A DNA stretch of 64,000 nucleotides, from contig JAYZQT010000007.1 in NCBI GenBank assembly GCA_036136335.1, positions 117,613 to 181,612 on the forward strand, read 5' to 3'. Of the stretch, positions 19,064-28,406 are shown in pieces (position 1 is the stretch's first letter; each line of letters opens with the position of its first letter). The translations under genes were made by a program, and so were the position numbers. The notes under the pieces are model-generated. The model ran no database searches. It was given only the letters and a program-made list of their open reading frames with translations, and was not told the DNA's origin. This DNA comes from JAYZQT01 sp036136335 (GTDB lineage Bacteria > Pseudomonadota > Alphaproteobacteria > MPNO01 > UBA830).

Positions 19064-19795
19064 CAGAACCACCGATTTGTAAAATACATGGTTTTCTCAC
19101 TCGAATTCACTATGAACAGGTTTTTTTCGAAACACATGGTGCCATAAAACGCCAACATGGCTCTTTCCTCTACCGGTGCCAGCCAGACTGAGGGTGCTTG
19201 TCCATAGGCCAGAACCGCGTCAAGACTGCCTCTTTCAGCTTCCCCAGTCATGTCGAACTTTAACATAAGGTGACAAACATTCCGGCCGCAAAGATAGCTT
19301 TTCCGCAAAGCCCATCTATCTTAATGCTAGTGTTGTCCCAGGTAATAGCGATTGCTTGTTCAAGCACCGCCATAACGCCACGTTGGAATACCGTTTATAG
19401 CCATCGTATGGTTTGGATTGAGTGTTGGTAAAACTCGTTGTATTTGACAACCCGCCAACTAAACCCGCTATACTCTGCGATGGTGTATCTGCTTAAATAA
19501 GAGACGTCTGGGGCGAGTTTTTGGGCCAAGGCGCCTGATTGTGTTTTTGGTATTCCCGACCAAAATAACGGAAAGTCTATATTAGTCCTCGATTTAGAGC
19601 CCTATTAAGTAATATCGTTATGCAACTGACACCAATTATTTGCCTTTTTTTCTTATAACACAAATTTTGGGCGGCATTGCGCGCTAAGCCAAGCTCTAAT
19701 GTTTTTAGTACCCGTAGTAGTAAAGCTAAAAGGAATAAAACAATATTTAAATTTCTTCATTTTTAACCACAAATATTTCAGAAAGGCACGAGTAT
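19064..19795. other. long intergenic region ahead of the glycan island
   Basis: About 730 bases without a convincing gene. An 81-codon minus-strand frame at 19063-19308 touches the cupin start but has no family features. A good sigma-70-like promoter for the plus-strand glycan genes is present (19444-19474), leaving a leader of some 310 nt before the first glycosyltransferase. No recognisable riboswitch, ops/JUMPstart element or small RNA is seen in the leader. Confidence 0.5.
19444..19474 (+). promoter_or_regulatory. sigma-70-like promoter for the glycan island
   Basis: TTGACA at 19444-19449 is a perfect -35 box; TATACT at 19469-19474 matches the -10 consensus in 5 of 6. The spacer is 19 nt, slightly long. 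It points toward the glycosyltransferase at 19796. Confidence 0.5.
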
Positions 19796-20737
19796 ATGTT
19801 GCTAAGTTTTGTCTTTTCGTTTCGCAATGAGGAAGAGAATATTCCCGAATTAGTACAAAGAGTTGCAAATGTCTCTGGAGCCATCGATGACTTAAGCTAT
19901 GAGATGATCTTCGTTAACGATGCCTCTACAGATAACTCGGTAGCGCTTTTAAAAAATTTACAGGAATCCTATCCAATAACGATTCTTAACATGTCGCGGC
20001 GTTTTGGTGTCACTCCCTGTATTTTGGCTGGGTTTGCTCAAGCTAAGGGAGATGCTGTTGTTTATATGGATTCAGACCTACAAGATCCGCCGGAACTAGT
20101 AGAAAAACTGGTTGAGCGATTTAGAGCGGGCGCAGAGGTTGTCCATACCACCAGAACCTACAGGGAGGGCGAGGGGAAATTTAAATTGTGGGCAACAAGG
20201 AAGGCATACCACCTTATCAATTTTTTTTCCGATATACCACTTCCTGAAAATACCGGAGACTTTAAGTTACTGTCCTCCAAGGTTATTCAGGAGATATTAA
20301 ATTTAAAAGAATATGACCCCTATATGCGAGGCCTCTCGGTTTGGGTTGGACACCGTCAAGAATTTGTTTTTTACCGCAGGGAAACACGACATGCTGGAAA
20401 AACGAAATTTCCACTATTGAGCCAAAATCCGATCCAAGAATTCATTCGTGGGCTAACTGCGTATTCGTCTGCACCTTTATATATTTCATTTGTTCTGGGC
20501 TTGCTTACAAGCATTTTTTCCGTCCTTCTCATAATGTGGGCTGTAATTACAAAATTGATGGGAATCTCGGCTCCCGGCGCGTCCGGGGTATTAATTGCTG
20601 TCGCATTTTTTAGCGGGATAGTGCTAATGACAAATGGTGTCATTGGAATTTATGTAGCGAGAATATACTACGATGTGAAGGGTCGCCCGCGGTACATCGT
20701 AGACAGTATTATTGAACCTTCCAAAAAACAAAAATGA
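19796..20737 (+). CDS. family 2 glycosyltransferase, polyprenyl-phosphate sugar synthase type
   Basis: 313 aa. N-terminal GT-A domain with FSFRNEEENIPELV, the NDASTDNSV nucleotide-binding acidic motif and the MDSDLQDPPE metal-binding DxD region. The C-terminus has two transmembrane helices (about 225-290), as in DPM1/GtrB/ArnC-like enzymes that load a sugar onto undecaprenyl phosphate on the cytosolic face. AGAAAGG precedes the ATG. First gene of the plus-strand glycan island; its stop overlaps the next start by 4 nt. A second, paralogous enzyme lies at 24472. Confidence 0.9.
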   Translation: MLLSFVFSFRNEEENIPELVQRVANVSGAIDDLSYEMIFVNDASTDNSVALLKNLQESYPITILNMSRRFGVTPCILAGFAQAKGDAVVYMDSDLQDPPELVEKLVERFRAGAEVVHTTRTYREGEGKFKLWATRKAYHLINFFSDIPLPENTGDFKLLSSKVIQEILNLKEYDPYMRGLSVWVGHRQEFVFYRRETRHAGKTKFPLLSQNPIQEFIRGLTAYSSAPLYISFVLGLLTSIFSVLLIMWAVITKLMGISAPGASGVLIAVAFFSGIVLMTNGVIGIYVARIYYDVKGRPRYIVDSIIEPSKKQK

Positions 20738-21387
20738 AATCGTTAACGTATAAAGCTGTATTTGTTTTCATTTGGCTTTTTTTCTTTTACGAACTTTTAT
20801 TCAATCCTCAGGTAAGGGTGCCACTGTTTGATTTCTGTCAGGAATACAAACTTTTCGCACCCCTTTTGCTGGTTTCTGTTCAAGTTCTACTCGCATCTTT
20901 TGCATTACCCTGCTCTCCCCTATCCGTGTTGGCAGGAATTCTTTGGGGGTTTTACTGGGGGGTCCTGTTTTCAACGATTGCCACGTTAGTGGCTTCAACT
21001 TATACCTTCTTTTTAGGGCGCTATGTATTAAAGGGATGAGCTGAAAGACAAATAACATCTCAATGGTTGGCACGAATCATTTGGCTGATATCAATATACA
21101 AATGGAAAGCCTCTGTGATCGCGCATGCCAACCCTGTTTTCCCCGGGTCTTCTTTGGGGTACGCATTCGGTTTATCTGAGATATCTTTCAAAGCTTTCTT
21201 TTCCGGTTTGTTTTTGGGAACGATCCCTCTTCAGATATTAACAGTAATGGTGGGCAGCTCTGCGAGCGAATTTTCCATTTCTTTCAAACTGAACGTCATG
21301 CTTGGTGTTAGTGGGTCAGTATTTTTAATAATCGCCTATTACATAGTTTCCAAGAGGTTGGTAGGCCGGTGGCGGCCGAACAAGTAA
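20734..21387 (+). pseudogene. VTT-domain (TVP38/TMEM64, DedA-like) membrane protein with an in-frame TGA
   Basis: The two halves, residues 1-101 and 103-217, lie in the same frame and are separated only by TGA at 21037-21039. The first half has the hydrophobic SPLSVLAGILWGFYWGVLFSTIATL and FFLGRYVLKG region of the VTT family; the second has PVFPGSSLGYAFGLSEISF and GTIPLQILTVMVG. The TGA falls where many homologs carry tryptophan (RYVLKG-W-like), so TGG to TGA is the simplest event. Other genes here use TGA as stop, ruling out a reassigned code. It overlaps the preceding glycosyltransferase by 4 nt. Likely a recent loss-of-function allele or sequence error. Confidence 0.75.
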
Positions 21388-21753
21388 ACTTATGGAAAAC
21401 ATGATAGCGTGTCCGGGTAGAGGGAAAATGAATGAGAAAAAGTTTATTGCTACCCTTATCAAAGCCTCATCTTGTTTGGTGATTTTCGAGACTGGACCCC
21501 ACCGACATCGTCACGTTCTTTTGATGTATGGGTAAATATTCCGCACACTGACCCTGTGCCTTCGAAATGCAAACGACTATAGACAAAAACGGACTTCTGA
21601 TCGGGATGCGGCGATGGTATCATGTATTACAAGCGGTAATTAGCTCCATAAAACAAAAAAGTTTACTCCTAAAAAGTGGCAAATCCTGAACCGAATGTGC
21701 GGTCCCTATTAGTTAGTCAAGTTCTCGGATAGATATAAGCGCTATTATTAACG
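21388..21753. other. intergenic, no gene seen
   Basis: About 365 AT-rich bases between the broken VTT gene and the hypothetical protein. No hairpin, repeat or RNA gene recognised. Possibly decayed coding sequence, but no family match can be made by eye. Confidence 0.4.
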
Positions 21754-22794
21754 ATGATCTCTTTTTACACCGCGAATCACTTCTCTAAAATCGGAATTTT
21801 GGATATTATCGAGCTGGTATCTAAAGCAGCTGATACATATGGGGTCAAAATAAATCGAAACGGCATTTCTTCAGGAGACGTCGTTATTTTAATCGATGAT
21901 TTTTCCTCATATTTCGAACTACAAAAAATAATCGAATTGAAAAAAAGAAACGATCTTAAATATGTGTTGATTGCTACAGAGTTTGAAACCCACACCAAAA
22001 ATGGCGTGTCTTTTAATGAGTTTAAATTACTCGCCCGGCTACCCGCTATAACAATACGGCTTTTGGCTTACCTATATTTTTGGACACCGACCTTTATTAG
22101 AAAGTCTCGATTACTGAAATTTTTCATAGCCTCCGGCGCATTGATATTTTTTATTCCGTTTCTTTTTACCCAAGGCCGGACTTCTATGTCAGAACTGTTC
22201 GGTCATATCTCATTCCTAAAGCGGTGCATCTATATGAAGGCTCGGAGGCTTGGGTACGAACGTTTCATCCCCTCGGCCGACCTTTTAATTAAAACTCACC
22301 CAGCAATAAGTGATAAAATTAAAGATGTGATTTTACCTCCGTTGACCAGCCAAGCACCGTTTGTGGATAAAAAGATCAAAGTGTCGGGTACGGAAACATT
22401 GTACCGCGTACAAAAGTGCAATGAATTTTCCGAACGCGTGCGCAACTCAAAAAAAGATTTTCAGTTTTTGTTTGACGGAAACATTGTATTTGATAATTCA
22501 AAAACCCAGACCTCCTATGGCTATGCCTATCAGCCGGCTCAAACTCCCGAATGGAATAAATCAAACCCGATAAAGATTTGGCGGGATTATGTTTTCCATG
22601 GCGCTATCCCGATTGTCGACCAAAAATTCAGTGACCACCCTATTGAAGATATCGCCATCATTGTTGAAGATTTTTTTTCAAACAAAACCAATCAAGAACA
22701 ACATCGAATACATTTCGAAAAATATCTCAAAGTATTAGATTTAAATAATGAAAAAATTTTTAAAAAAATAAAGGAACTTGTCGAAAGTTGTTAA
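21754..22794 (+). CDS. protein of unknown function in glycan export operon
   Basis: 346 aa, not recognised. Features visible: an IVL-rich N-terminal alpha/beta part (DVVILIDDFSSY, KYVLIATEFETH), a hydrophobic segment around 125-145 that may be a membrane helix, and a C-terminal region (NPIKIWRDYVFHGAIPIVDQKFSDHPIED) resembling the closing segment of GT-B or exostosin-like glycosyltransferases. It overlaps the ABC permease start by a few bases, so it is co-translated with the exporter. It may be a divergent glycosyltransferase or a glycan-export accessory protein; this is inference only. Codon use is strongly AT-biased, as in its neighbours. Confidence 0.75.
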   Translation: MISFYTANHFSKIGILDIIELVSKAADTYGVKINRNGISSGDVVILIDDFSSYFELQKIIELKKRNDLKYVLIATEFETHTKNGVSFNEFKLLARLPAITIRLLAYLYFWTPTFIRKSRLLKFFIASGALIFFIPFLFTQGRTSMSELFGHISFLKRCIYMKARRLGYERFIPSADLLIKTHPAISDKIKDVILPPLTSQAPFVDKKIKVSGTETLYRVQKCNEFSERVRNSKKDFQFLFDGNIVFDNSKTQTSYGYAYQPAQTPEWNKSNPIKIWRDYVFHGAIPIVDQKFSDHPIEDIAIIVEDFFSNKTNQEQHRIHFEKYLKVLDLNNEKIFKKIKELVESC

Positions 22795-23546
22795 AGCATT
22801 TCCTTGAACTCACACTGCTTATAGTTCGCCGGGAATTGGTAATCCGCTACCGTGGAACGGTACTTGGCTATCTATGGTCGATTCTGAATCCCATAGCGTT
22901 CGCTTTGGTGTATTTCATTGCTTTTCGGTATATACTACGTATTCCAGTAGAAAATTATGCAATTTTCATGATTACCGGTCTGTTCCCATGGATATGGATG
23001 TCAAACGCCATTTCCAGCGGGACAACGGCTTTTGGATCTTTTCAGGGCGTAGTTAAAAATGGATATTCCAGACCAATAATTATTCCATTTTTTATTGTTT
23101 TAACAGAATTCGTAAACTTTCTATTCGCTCTGCCAGTAATTTATCTTTTTGTAGCAATATCCCCAGTACAACTTCCTGTTACATCATTAATTTACTTTCC
23201 CGTTCTGGCACTTCTTACAGGCTTGTTTCTACTTGGGGCAGTGTCCATTGTCTCATGTTTATGCCTCATATTGAGGGATTTGGGTCATTTCACGCAATTA
23301 GCAGTGCAAATGCTGTTTTTTTTGTCTCCAATCATCTACCCCTCGGACATGGTTCCAGAGAAGTTTCTTGCTATCTATGCACTGAATCCCTTTGTAAACA
23401 TGATCGAACTATGGAGACAATTACTCTATTCGGGTGACGTGAATTTAACGCTCGCAATTTACCCGCTGATTTTTTCGTTATGCCTGCTTCTTATCGGAGG
23501 GGTTTGCCTCAAAAGAATAGGTAGTAGAGCGGTCCAATGGCTTTAG
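22788..23546 (+). CDS. ABC-2 type polysaccharide export permease (Wzm/KpsM-like)
   Basis: 252-aa inner-membrane protein with about six helices. N-terminal REL VIRYRGTVLGYLWSILNPI (split here for readability) and C-terminal SPIIYPSDMVPEKF plus NPFVNMIELWRQLLY are characteristic of the ABC2 permeases that export O-antigen, teichoic acid or capsule. TTG start overlaps the preceding gene, with AAGGAA upstream. Paired with the ATPase that follows; the genes overlap by 10 nt. Exports a lipid-linked glycan completed in the cytosol. Confidence 0.92.
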   Translation: MLKHFLELTLLIVRRELVIRYRGTVLGYLWSILNPIAFALVYFIAFRYILRIPVENYAIFMITGLFPWIWMSNAISSGTTAFGSFQGVVKNGYSRPIIIPFFIVLTEFVNFLFALPVIYLFVAISPVQLPVTSLIYFPVLALLTGLFLLGAVSIVSCLCLILRDLGHFTQLAVQMLFFLSPIIYPSDMVPEKFLAIYALNPFVNMIELWRQLLYSGDVNLTLAIYPLIFSLCLLLIGGVCLKRIGSRAVQWL

Positions 23547-24301
23547 ACAATAATATTATTGAAATTAAGAACCTTGTTAAAATTTATCCAACGTTCAGGC
23601 GGGGCAGCGTTAAAGACCTGTTGGCGGCTCGTAAAATGTCACCCCCTAATAGTGAGATCCAGCAGTTAGAGTTCCATCGGGAGCGGGCTCTCGATGATAT
23701 ATCTATAGATATCGAAAGGGGCAGCAGGTTTGGTATTCTTGGACACAATGGCAGTGGCAAAAGCACATTATTGGCGGTAATGCTTGGAATACTCCGGCCT
23801 GAGAAAGGATCTGTCAGAGTTAACGGCCGTGCGATAGGCCTCTTGGAAATGGGCTCCGGTTTCCACCCCGAGCTTTCTGGATATGAAAATGTACTTTTGC
23901 ATCTATCTATCCTGGGAATGCGTATTGCAGACGCAAGGAAATTAATGCCCAGTATTGTTGACTTCTGTGAACTCGGTACCGCCCTGTCCTATCCACTCAA
24001 AACCTACTCAGCGGGTATGGTTACAAGACTTGCATTTTCAGTACTTTCTCACGTACCCGCAGATATTTTTCTTGTGGATGAGGTGTTAGCGGTCGGTGAC
24101 TACGCGTTCCAGAATAAATGTATCGAGTTCATGAAGAGGTTTTCAGAAGATGGCGGAACCATAGTCATTGTGTCTCAAAATCCAGATTACCTGAAAGATA
24201 TCTGTGACATCGGACTTTGTCTTCATGAGGGTACTGTTCGGGCTTTGGGCTCCATGGAAATTATCGCCAGAGATTACCTTAGAGGTTCGGAACAACTTTA
24301 A
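23537..24301 (+). CDS. polysaccharide ABC exporter ATP-binding protein (Wzt/KpsT-like)
   Basis: 254-aa ATPase. Walker A GHNGSGKST, a signature variant YSAGMVTRLAFS and Walker B DIFLVDEVLAVGD, followed by the VSQNPDYL switch region. It ends soon after the ATPase domain and so lacks the C-terminal carbohydrate-binding module of Wzt proteins that read a chain terminator; it is closer to KpsT/TagH short forms. Works with the permease encoded immediately upstream. Confidence 0.93.
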   Translation: MALDNNIIEIKNLVKIYPTFRRGSVKDLLAARKMSPPNSEIQQLEFHRERALDDISIDIERGSRFGILGHNGSGKSTLLAVMLGILRPEKGSVRVNGRAIGLLEMGSGFHPELSGYENVLLHLSILGMRIADARKLMPSIVDFCELGTALSYPLKTYSAGMVTRLAFSVLSHVPADIFLVDEVLAVGDYAFQNKCIEFMKRFSEDGGTIVIVSQNPDYLKDICDIGLCLHEGTVRALGSMEIIARDYLRGSEQL

Positions 24302-24425
24302 GGAAACCTGACTCCCCCATTCACCATCAGCCAATAAAACATTTGTTCAAGATTTAACAATATATAAAGTGGCGAAATTGAATATTATTCAACTTGGATT
24401 TAACATTAAAAAATGATTGAAAGTT

Positions 24426-24443
24426 ATATTAAATATTTAATAT
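24426..24443. repeat. 18-bp AT palindrome upstream of a glycosyltransferase
   Basis: ATATTAAATATTTAATAT is perfectly self-complementary and is followed by ATTTTTC. It sits in the 170-nt gap after the ABC ATPase. It may be a weak terminator or simply AT-rich promoter DNA for the next gene. Confidence 0.35.
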
Positions 24444-24471
24444 ATTTTTCTTGATATCAAGAGGAGAACTC

Positions 24472-25446
24472 TTGAACAAAGAACAGAGTCCTTTTATTTC
24501 AGTGGTAGTGCCCGTTTACAATGAAGAAAAAAATATTCGGCCTTTTATTGCAAGAACGGTTCCTATACTTGAAAAAATTGGTACCTACGAGATTATATTT
24601 GGATTGGATCCCTCTTCAGACGACACCGAACGCGTATTAGAGGAGGCGGCGGAGCAGAATTCGTGTGTACGTTATATACGGTTCAGCCGGAGAATTGGGC
24701 AACCATCGGCCGTTTTGGCAGGTATTCTTAACTGTGGCGGGAAAACCTGCGTTGCTATCGACGTAGATCTCCAAGATCCTCCGGAAATTATTGCCGACCT
24801 CTATAAAAAATATCTTGCCGGTGCCGATGTAGTGTATGCCAAACGCCGTTCCAGGGCAGGCGAAACAGCAGTTAAGCGTTTTGTTTCATACCTAGGGTAC
24901 AAACTAATAAATACAACAGCGGAAGTAGAAATTCCCCGAGATACAGGCGACTTTCGAATTATCAACCGAAGAGTAATAGAAGAACTCAGGCGCCTGCCGG
25001 AAAATCATGGATTTTTGCGCGGGCTAGTCGCATTGGTTGGGTTCCGGCAGGAATTCGTTGAATATGATCGTGATCCACGGGTGCACGGGAAGGGCAATTA
25101 TAATAGGTACTTTGGATCTTTGACGATCGGCTTTAACGGTCTCGTCGGATTCTCATCATTTCTGCTTTCTTTTGTATTGCTTTTCGGGTTTGTGGTAGCA
25201 GGTATAGCATTCTTGGGGGCGCTCGCAATTTTTACGAGCTGGCTGTTTTCCATTGACGACTATCCTATCGGATATCCTTCTATAATTATTTTGATTTTAT
25301 TTCTTGGGGGGGTTCAGATGATATCCATAGGCATACTCGGTGAGTATATCGGTCGAATTTATGATGAGGTGAAAGGGCGACCACGTTTCATTATAGATAA
25401 AACCAAAAATATATCGTCCATTATCGACAATGGCGATCGGCGTTAA
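24472..25446 (+). CDS. family 2 glycosyltransferase, polyprenyl-phosphate sugar synthase type
   Basis: About 324 aa, a paralog of the enzyme at 19796. GT-A motifs: VVPVYNEEKNI, LDPSSDDT, DVDLQDPPEI. An RDTGDFRIINRRV segment and two C-terminal transmembrane helices (about 225-300) follow. TTG at 24472 is taken as start because GAGGAGA lies 5 nt before it; the upstream TTG at 24451 would put that site inside the gene. Followed by a flippase-like protein, the usual partner of polyprenyl-phosphate-sugar systems that glycosylate on the periplasmic side. Confidence 0.9.
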   Translation: MNKEQSPFISVVVPVYNEEKNIRPFIARTVPILEKIGTYEIIFGLDPSSDDTERVLEEAAEQNSCVRYIRFSRRIGQPSAVLAGILNCGGKTCVAIDVDLQDPPEIIADLYKKYLAGADVVYAKRRSRAGETAVKRFVSYLGYKLINTTAEVEIPRDTGDFRIINRRVIEELRRLPENHGFLRGLVALVGFRQEFVEYDRDPRVHGKGNYNRYFGSLTIGFNGLVGFSSFLLSFVLLFGFVVAGIAFLGALAIFTSWLFSIDDYPIGYPSIIILILFLGGVQMISIGILGEYIGRIYDEVKGRPRFIIDKTKNISSIIDNGDRR

Positions 25447-25457
25447 TCAATATATAA

Positions 25458-26456
25458 ATGGCAATTATACATAAAAATATATTAAAAAAACTTCCAATAA
25501 TCAGTTTATTATTTAGTTTAATTTTATTTATTATATTATTTTTCGTATATAAAAATTTTAATACCAAGGAATTAATAGATTCTCTTGACGGTGTATCGTT
25601 AAAAACGATTATAATCGCCGTGGTGATTATGTGGTTTAACTTTCTAATAAACACTTTGCGATTTAAATACATCATTTCCGTAAAATTAGAGGGTTCAGTC
25701 AGTTTCTTTACATTGTTTCATTTGAACCTACTCGGGGTTTTTGCTGCACATCTGGCCCCTGTAGGACCAGCGGCTGATTTGGTGCGTTTTGGTTACGCTC
25801 GATGGAAACTCAAATTACCGACCAAACCTTTGGTAGAGGCAATTATAATGGATCGCTTTATTGCCTTAATCGGGCTTGCAGTTACAGGAATTTGCTCTCT
25901 CCCAATACAATGGTATCTCTCCGTTGAGCCACTTCTGGTATATTTACAGGCTTTGTTGTGGGGGGCGTGTTTCTCAAGTGCCGTGATTGTATATGTTTTG
26001 GGACGGCAATCATCAGCCGACCCAAATAGAAAACTTTTCACTGCTCTCACCTCATTTGGGATGGTCTTCAGGGCAGTATTGCGCGGCTGGTCGAACGTAT
26101 TTCTACAGATGGTTTGTGCCATAGGGTACAGCGGTAGTTTCTGTTTGCTTATGTGGGTCTTTGCGAATGATATGGGGATCCAAACAGGGATATGGTTTTT
26201 CCTGACATTCAGCTCTCTTGTTTTGTTGTCTCAAAGCTTGCCAATTTTCTACGCGGGTTGGGGTGCGCGAGAATTTACTGCTATAACGGTGATGGGATCG
26301 GTGGGGACGGTAAGTGTCTCAGAGGCCGCTTCAATTGGGGTCTGTGCTGGGGTAGCATTGTTCTTGGCATCTTTACCTGGAGCAGTCCTTCATTTTCATG
26401 GCAAAAAAAACAAGTTCGCCGATCACACGGAAACGCCTACCAGGGACGTAGTTTAA
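25458..26456 (+). CDS. lysylphosphatidylglycerol synthase-type transmembrane (flippase-like) protein
   Basis: 332 aa, about eight hydrophobic helices, UPF0104/AglD-like. Family features: NFLINTLRFKYII, LLGVFAAHLAPVGPAADLVRFGY, an EAIIMDRFIALIGL helix and GWGAREFTAI near the C-terminus. Such proteins accompany DPM-type glycosyltransferases and are thought to move lipid-linked sugars or to anchor glycan transfer. The first ~150 nt are extremely A+T rich. ATG 11 nt after the upstream stop. Confidence 0.85.
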   Translation: MAIIHKNILKKLPIISLLFSLILFIILFFVYKNFNTKELIDSLDGVSLKTIIIAVVIMWFNFLINTLRFKYIISVKLEGSVSFFTLFHLNLLGVFAAHLAPVGPAADLVRFGYARWKLKLPTKPLVEAIIMDRFIALIGLAVTGICSLPIQWYLSVEPLLVYLQALLWGACFSSAVIVYVLGRQSSADPNRKLFTALTSFGMVFRAVLRGWSNVFLQMVCAIGYSGSFCLLMWVFANDMGIQTGIWFFLTFSSLVLLSQSLPIFYAGWGAREFTAITVMGSVGTVSVSEAASIGVCAGVALFLASLPGAVLHFHGKKNKFADHTETPTRDVV

Positions 26457-27419
26457 TTGCATTACTTTATTACGGGTGGTGCCGGCTTTATCGGCTCAAA
26501 TCTTACCGACAAGCTACTTGCGTTGGGGGGCAAAGTTACTATTTACGACAATTTTTCCACAGGTCGTCTTGAATTTATAAACGAGGCTACACAGTCTACG
26601 GAGTGCAAAGTCCTCAAAGGCGACCTTCTTGATAAAGAAAAACTAAAGTCGGCAATGGTCGATATAGATCACGTCTATCATCTAGCCGCCAATGCTGACG
26701 TTCGCTTTGGCATTGACCATCCTGAGCGAGATATAAAGCAGAATACAATTGCGACGTTCAATGTGTTGGAAGCAATGCGACATAATGGTGTGTCGCGTAT
26801 TTCCTTTTCATCTACCGGTTCAATTTACGGTGAACCAGAGGTTTTTCCAACGCCTGAAGATGCGCCCTTTCCTATTCAGACTTCCCTTTATGGCGCTTCC
26901 AAGTTGGCTGGTGAGGGGCTGATTTCCGCGTATTGTCAAGCATACGGCTTTCAGGGTTCGGTGTTCAGGTTTGTGTCTGTTTTAGGCGAGAGATACACCC
27001 ACGGGCATGTGTTCGATTTTTGTCGAGAACTTCTTAATGATCCAGTCAACTTACATGTTTTAGGTAACGGAAAACAACGGAAGTCGTACATGTATATTCA
27101 AGATTGTTTAGATGCGTTGCTAATCGTCAATCGGCAAAATTACGGCGGCTTTAATGTTTTTAATCTAGGAACCGACGGCGTAATTGAAGTCAACGACTCT
27201 ATCGGTTGGATTTGCGAAGAGTTGGGTGTCAAGCCAAAGGTCACTTATGCGGGTGGTGAGCGGGGGTGGGTAGGAGATAGTCCGTTTATTTACCTTGATA
27301 CTGCTAAAATAAGGCGATTGGGTTGGAACCCACAATTAACAATTAGAGAGGGCGTCAAGAAAACTGTAAAGTGGTTGCTGGAAAATCAGTGGTGCTTGGG
27401 AAGAATAAGTGAAAAATAA
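26457..27419 (+). CDS. NAD-dependent epimerase/dehydratase (extended SDR, nucleotide-sugar type)
   Basis: 320 aa. Rossmann motif TGGAGFIGSN (residues 6-15), HLAANADV, the SSTGSIYG segment with catalytic S/T, and Y145-x3-K149 in SLYGASKLAGE. GERYTHGHVFDF and GKQRKSYMYI fit UDP-glucose 4-epimerase-like enzymes. In this operon the substrate could be a GDP-heptose or another nucleotide sugar. TTG start directly abuts the previous stop (TAATTG), with AGGGA upstream. Precise reaction not decidable. Confidence 0.9.
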   Translation: MHYFITGGAGFIGSNLTDKLLALGGKVTIYDNFSTGRLEFINEATQSTECKVLKGDLLDKEKLKSAMVDIDHVYHLAANADVRFGIDHPERDIKQNTIATFNVLEAMRHNGVSRISFSSTGSIYGEPEVFPTPEDAPFPIQTSLYGASKLAGEGLISAYCQAYGFQGSVFRFVSVLGERYTHGHVFDFCRELLNDPVNLHVLGNGKQRKSYMYIQDCLDALLIVNRQNYGGFNVFNLGTDGVIEVNDSIGWICEELGVKPKVTYAGGERGWVGDSPFIYLDTAKIRRLGWNPQLTIREGVKKTVKWLLENQWCLGRISEK

Positions 27420-28395
27420 GCCGTTAGGCGTTGGGATAATTGGTTGCGGCTCAGTTGGTTTGAAGAGGTCAAACGCGCTGGGCCCGAGAGGAAGACTGGT
27501 TGCATGTGCTGACCGTAATCTTTCTAGTGCCAAGAAATTAGCCCAAAGCGGACCAGTAGATGCATTTGATGATTGGAAGTTGCTATTAGAACGTATCGAC
27601 ATCGATGTGATAATCGTCGCAACTTTACATGACTCGCTCACGGCCATAACGCACGCTGCTATCAACGCAGGCAAACATGTTTTGGTAGAAAAACCGGCTG
27701 GCCGGTCCGTAGCAGAAGTCAAACCATTGATCGAAGCTGTAAAGAATAAAAACACAAAAGTTAGAGTTGGTTTTAACCATAGGTATCACCGGTCTGTTCA
27801 AAAAGCTCGAGAAATAATGGACTCTGGCAAGCTGGGAGAAACGATGTTTTTGCGCGCGAGGTACGGCCACGGCGGGCGCATAGGTTACGAGAAGGAATGG
27901 CGAGCAATACCTGAGGTATCAGGCGGAGGTGAATTAATTGATCAGGGTCCTCATCTAATCGACCTTTCCAGATGGTTTTTAGGCGATTTTGTAGACGTTC
28001 AGGGTTTCGCCCACACGTATTTTTGGGACATGGAGGTCGATGACAATTGTTTTATGTTACTGAAAACGGAAACAAATCAGTCTGCTTTTTTACATGTTTC
28101 CTGTACTGAATGGAAAAATCTGTTTTCTATGGAAATTTATGGTCGCAATGGGAAGCTAGACCTGAGTGGCTTAGGCGGAAGTTACGGTTTGGAGAAAATC
28201 ACCTGGTACGAAATGACCAAGGACATGGCCCCACCCAATACAATTTCATGGGAATATCCAATGCCAGACAATTCCTGGGAAGTGGAATTGGGGGAATTCT
28301 ATGATGACATCTTGCTTGATCGTGACCCTAGCCCAGGTTTGATTGATGCACTCGAAGTATTAAAAGTTGTTGGAGCAATTTACAGTGAATCATAA
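27409..28395 (+). CDS. Gfo/Idh/MocA-family oxidoreductase
   Basis: 328 aa NAD(P)-dependent sugar dehydrogenase. Rossmann start VGIIGCGSVGLKR, the conserved VEKPAG, and a GGGELIDQGPHLIDLSRWFLGD C-domain motif containing the usual D-x3-H catalytic pair. GTG start overlaps the epimerase end by 11 nt. Possibly oxidises or reduces a nucleotide-activated sugar made by its neighbours. Confidence 0.9.
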   Translation: MKNKPLGVGIIGCGSVGLKRSNALGPRGRLVACADRNLSSAKKLAQSGPVDAFDDWKLLLERIDIDVIIVATLHDSLTAITHAAINAGKHVLVEKPAGRSVAEVKPLIEAVKNKNTKVRVGFNHRYHRSVQKAREIMDSGKLGETMFLRARYGHGGRIGYEKEWRAIPEVSGGGELIDQGPHLIDLSRWFLGDFVDVQGFAHTYFWDMEVDDNCFMLLKTETNQSAFLHVSCTEWKNLFSMEIYGRNGKLDLSGLGGSYGLEKITWYEMTKDMAPPNTISWEYPMPDNSWEVELGEFYDDILLDRDPSPGLIDALEVLKVVGAIYSES

Positions 28396-28406
28396 GGAGT
28401 CTCGCA

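Noticed and set aside
19063..19308. 81-codon frame whose stop overlaps the cupin start (TGATG)
   Set aside because: No family resemblance or clear ribosome site; the overlap alone is weak support.
21037..21039. In-frame TGA of the VTT gene as a second selenocysteine codon
   Set aside because: The position is not a conserved Cys or redox site, and no suitable hairpin is seen in the following 40 nt.
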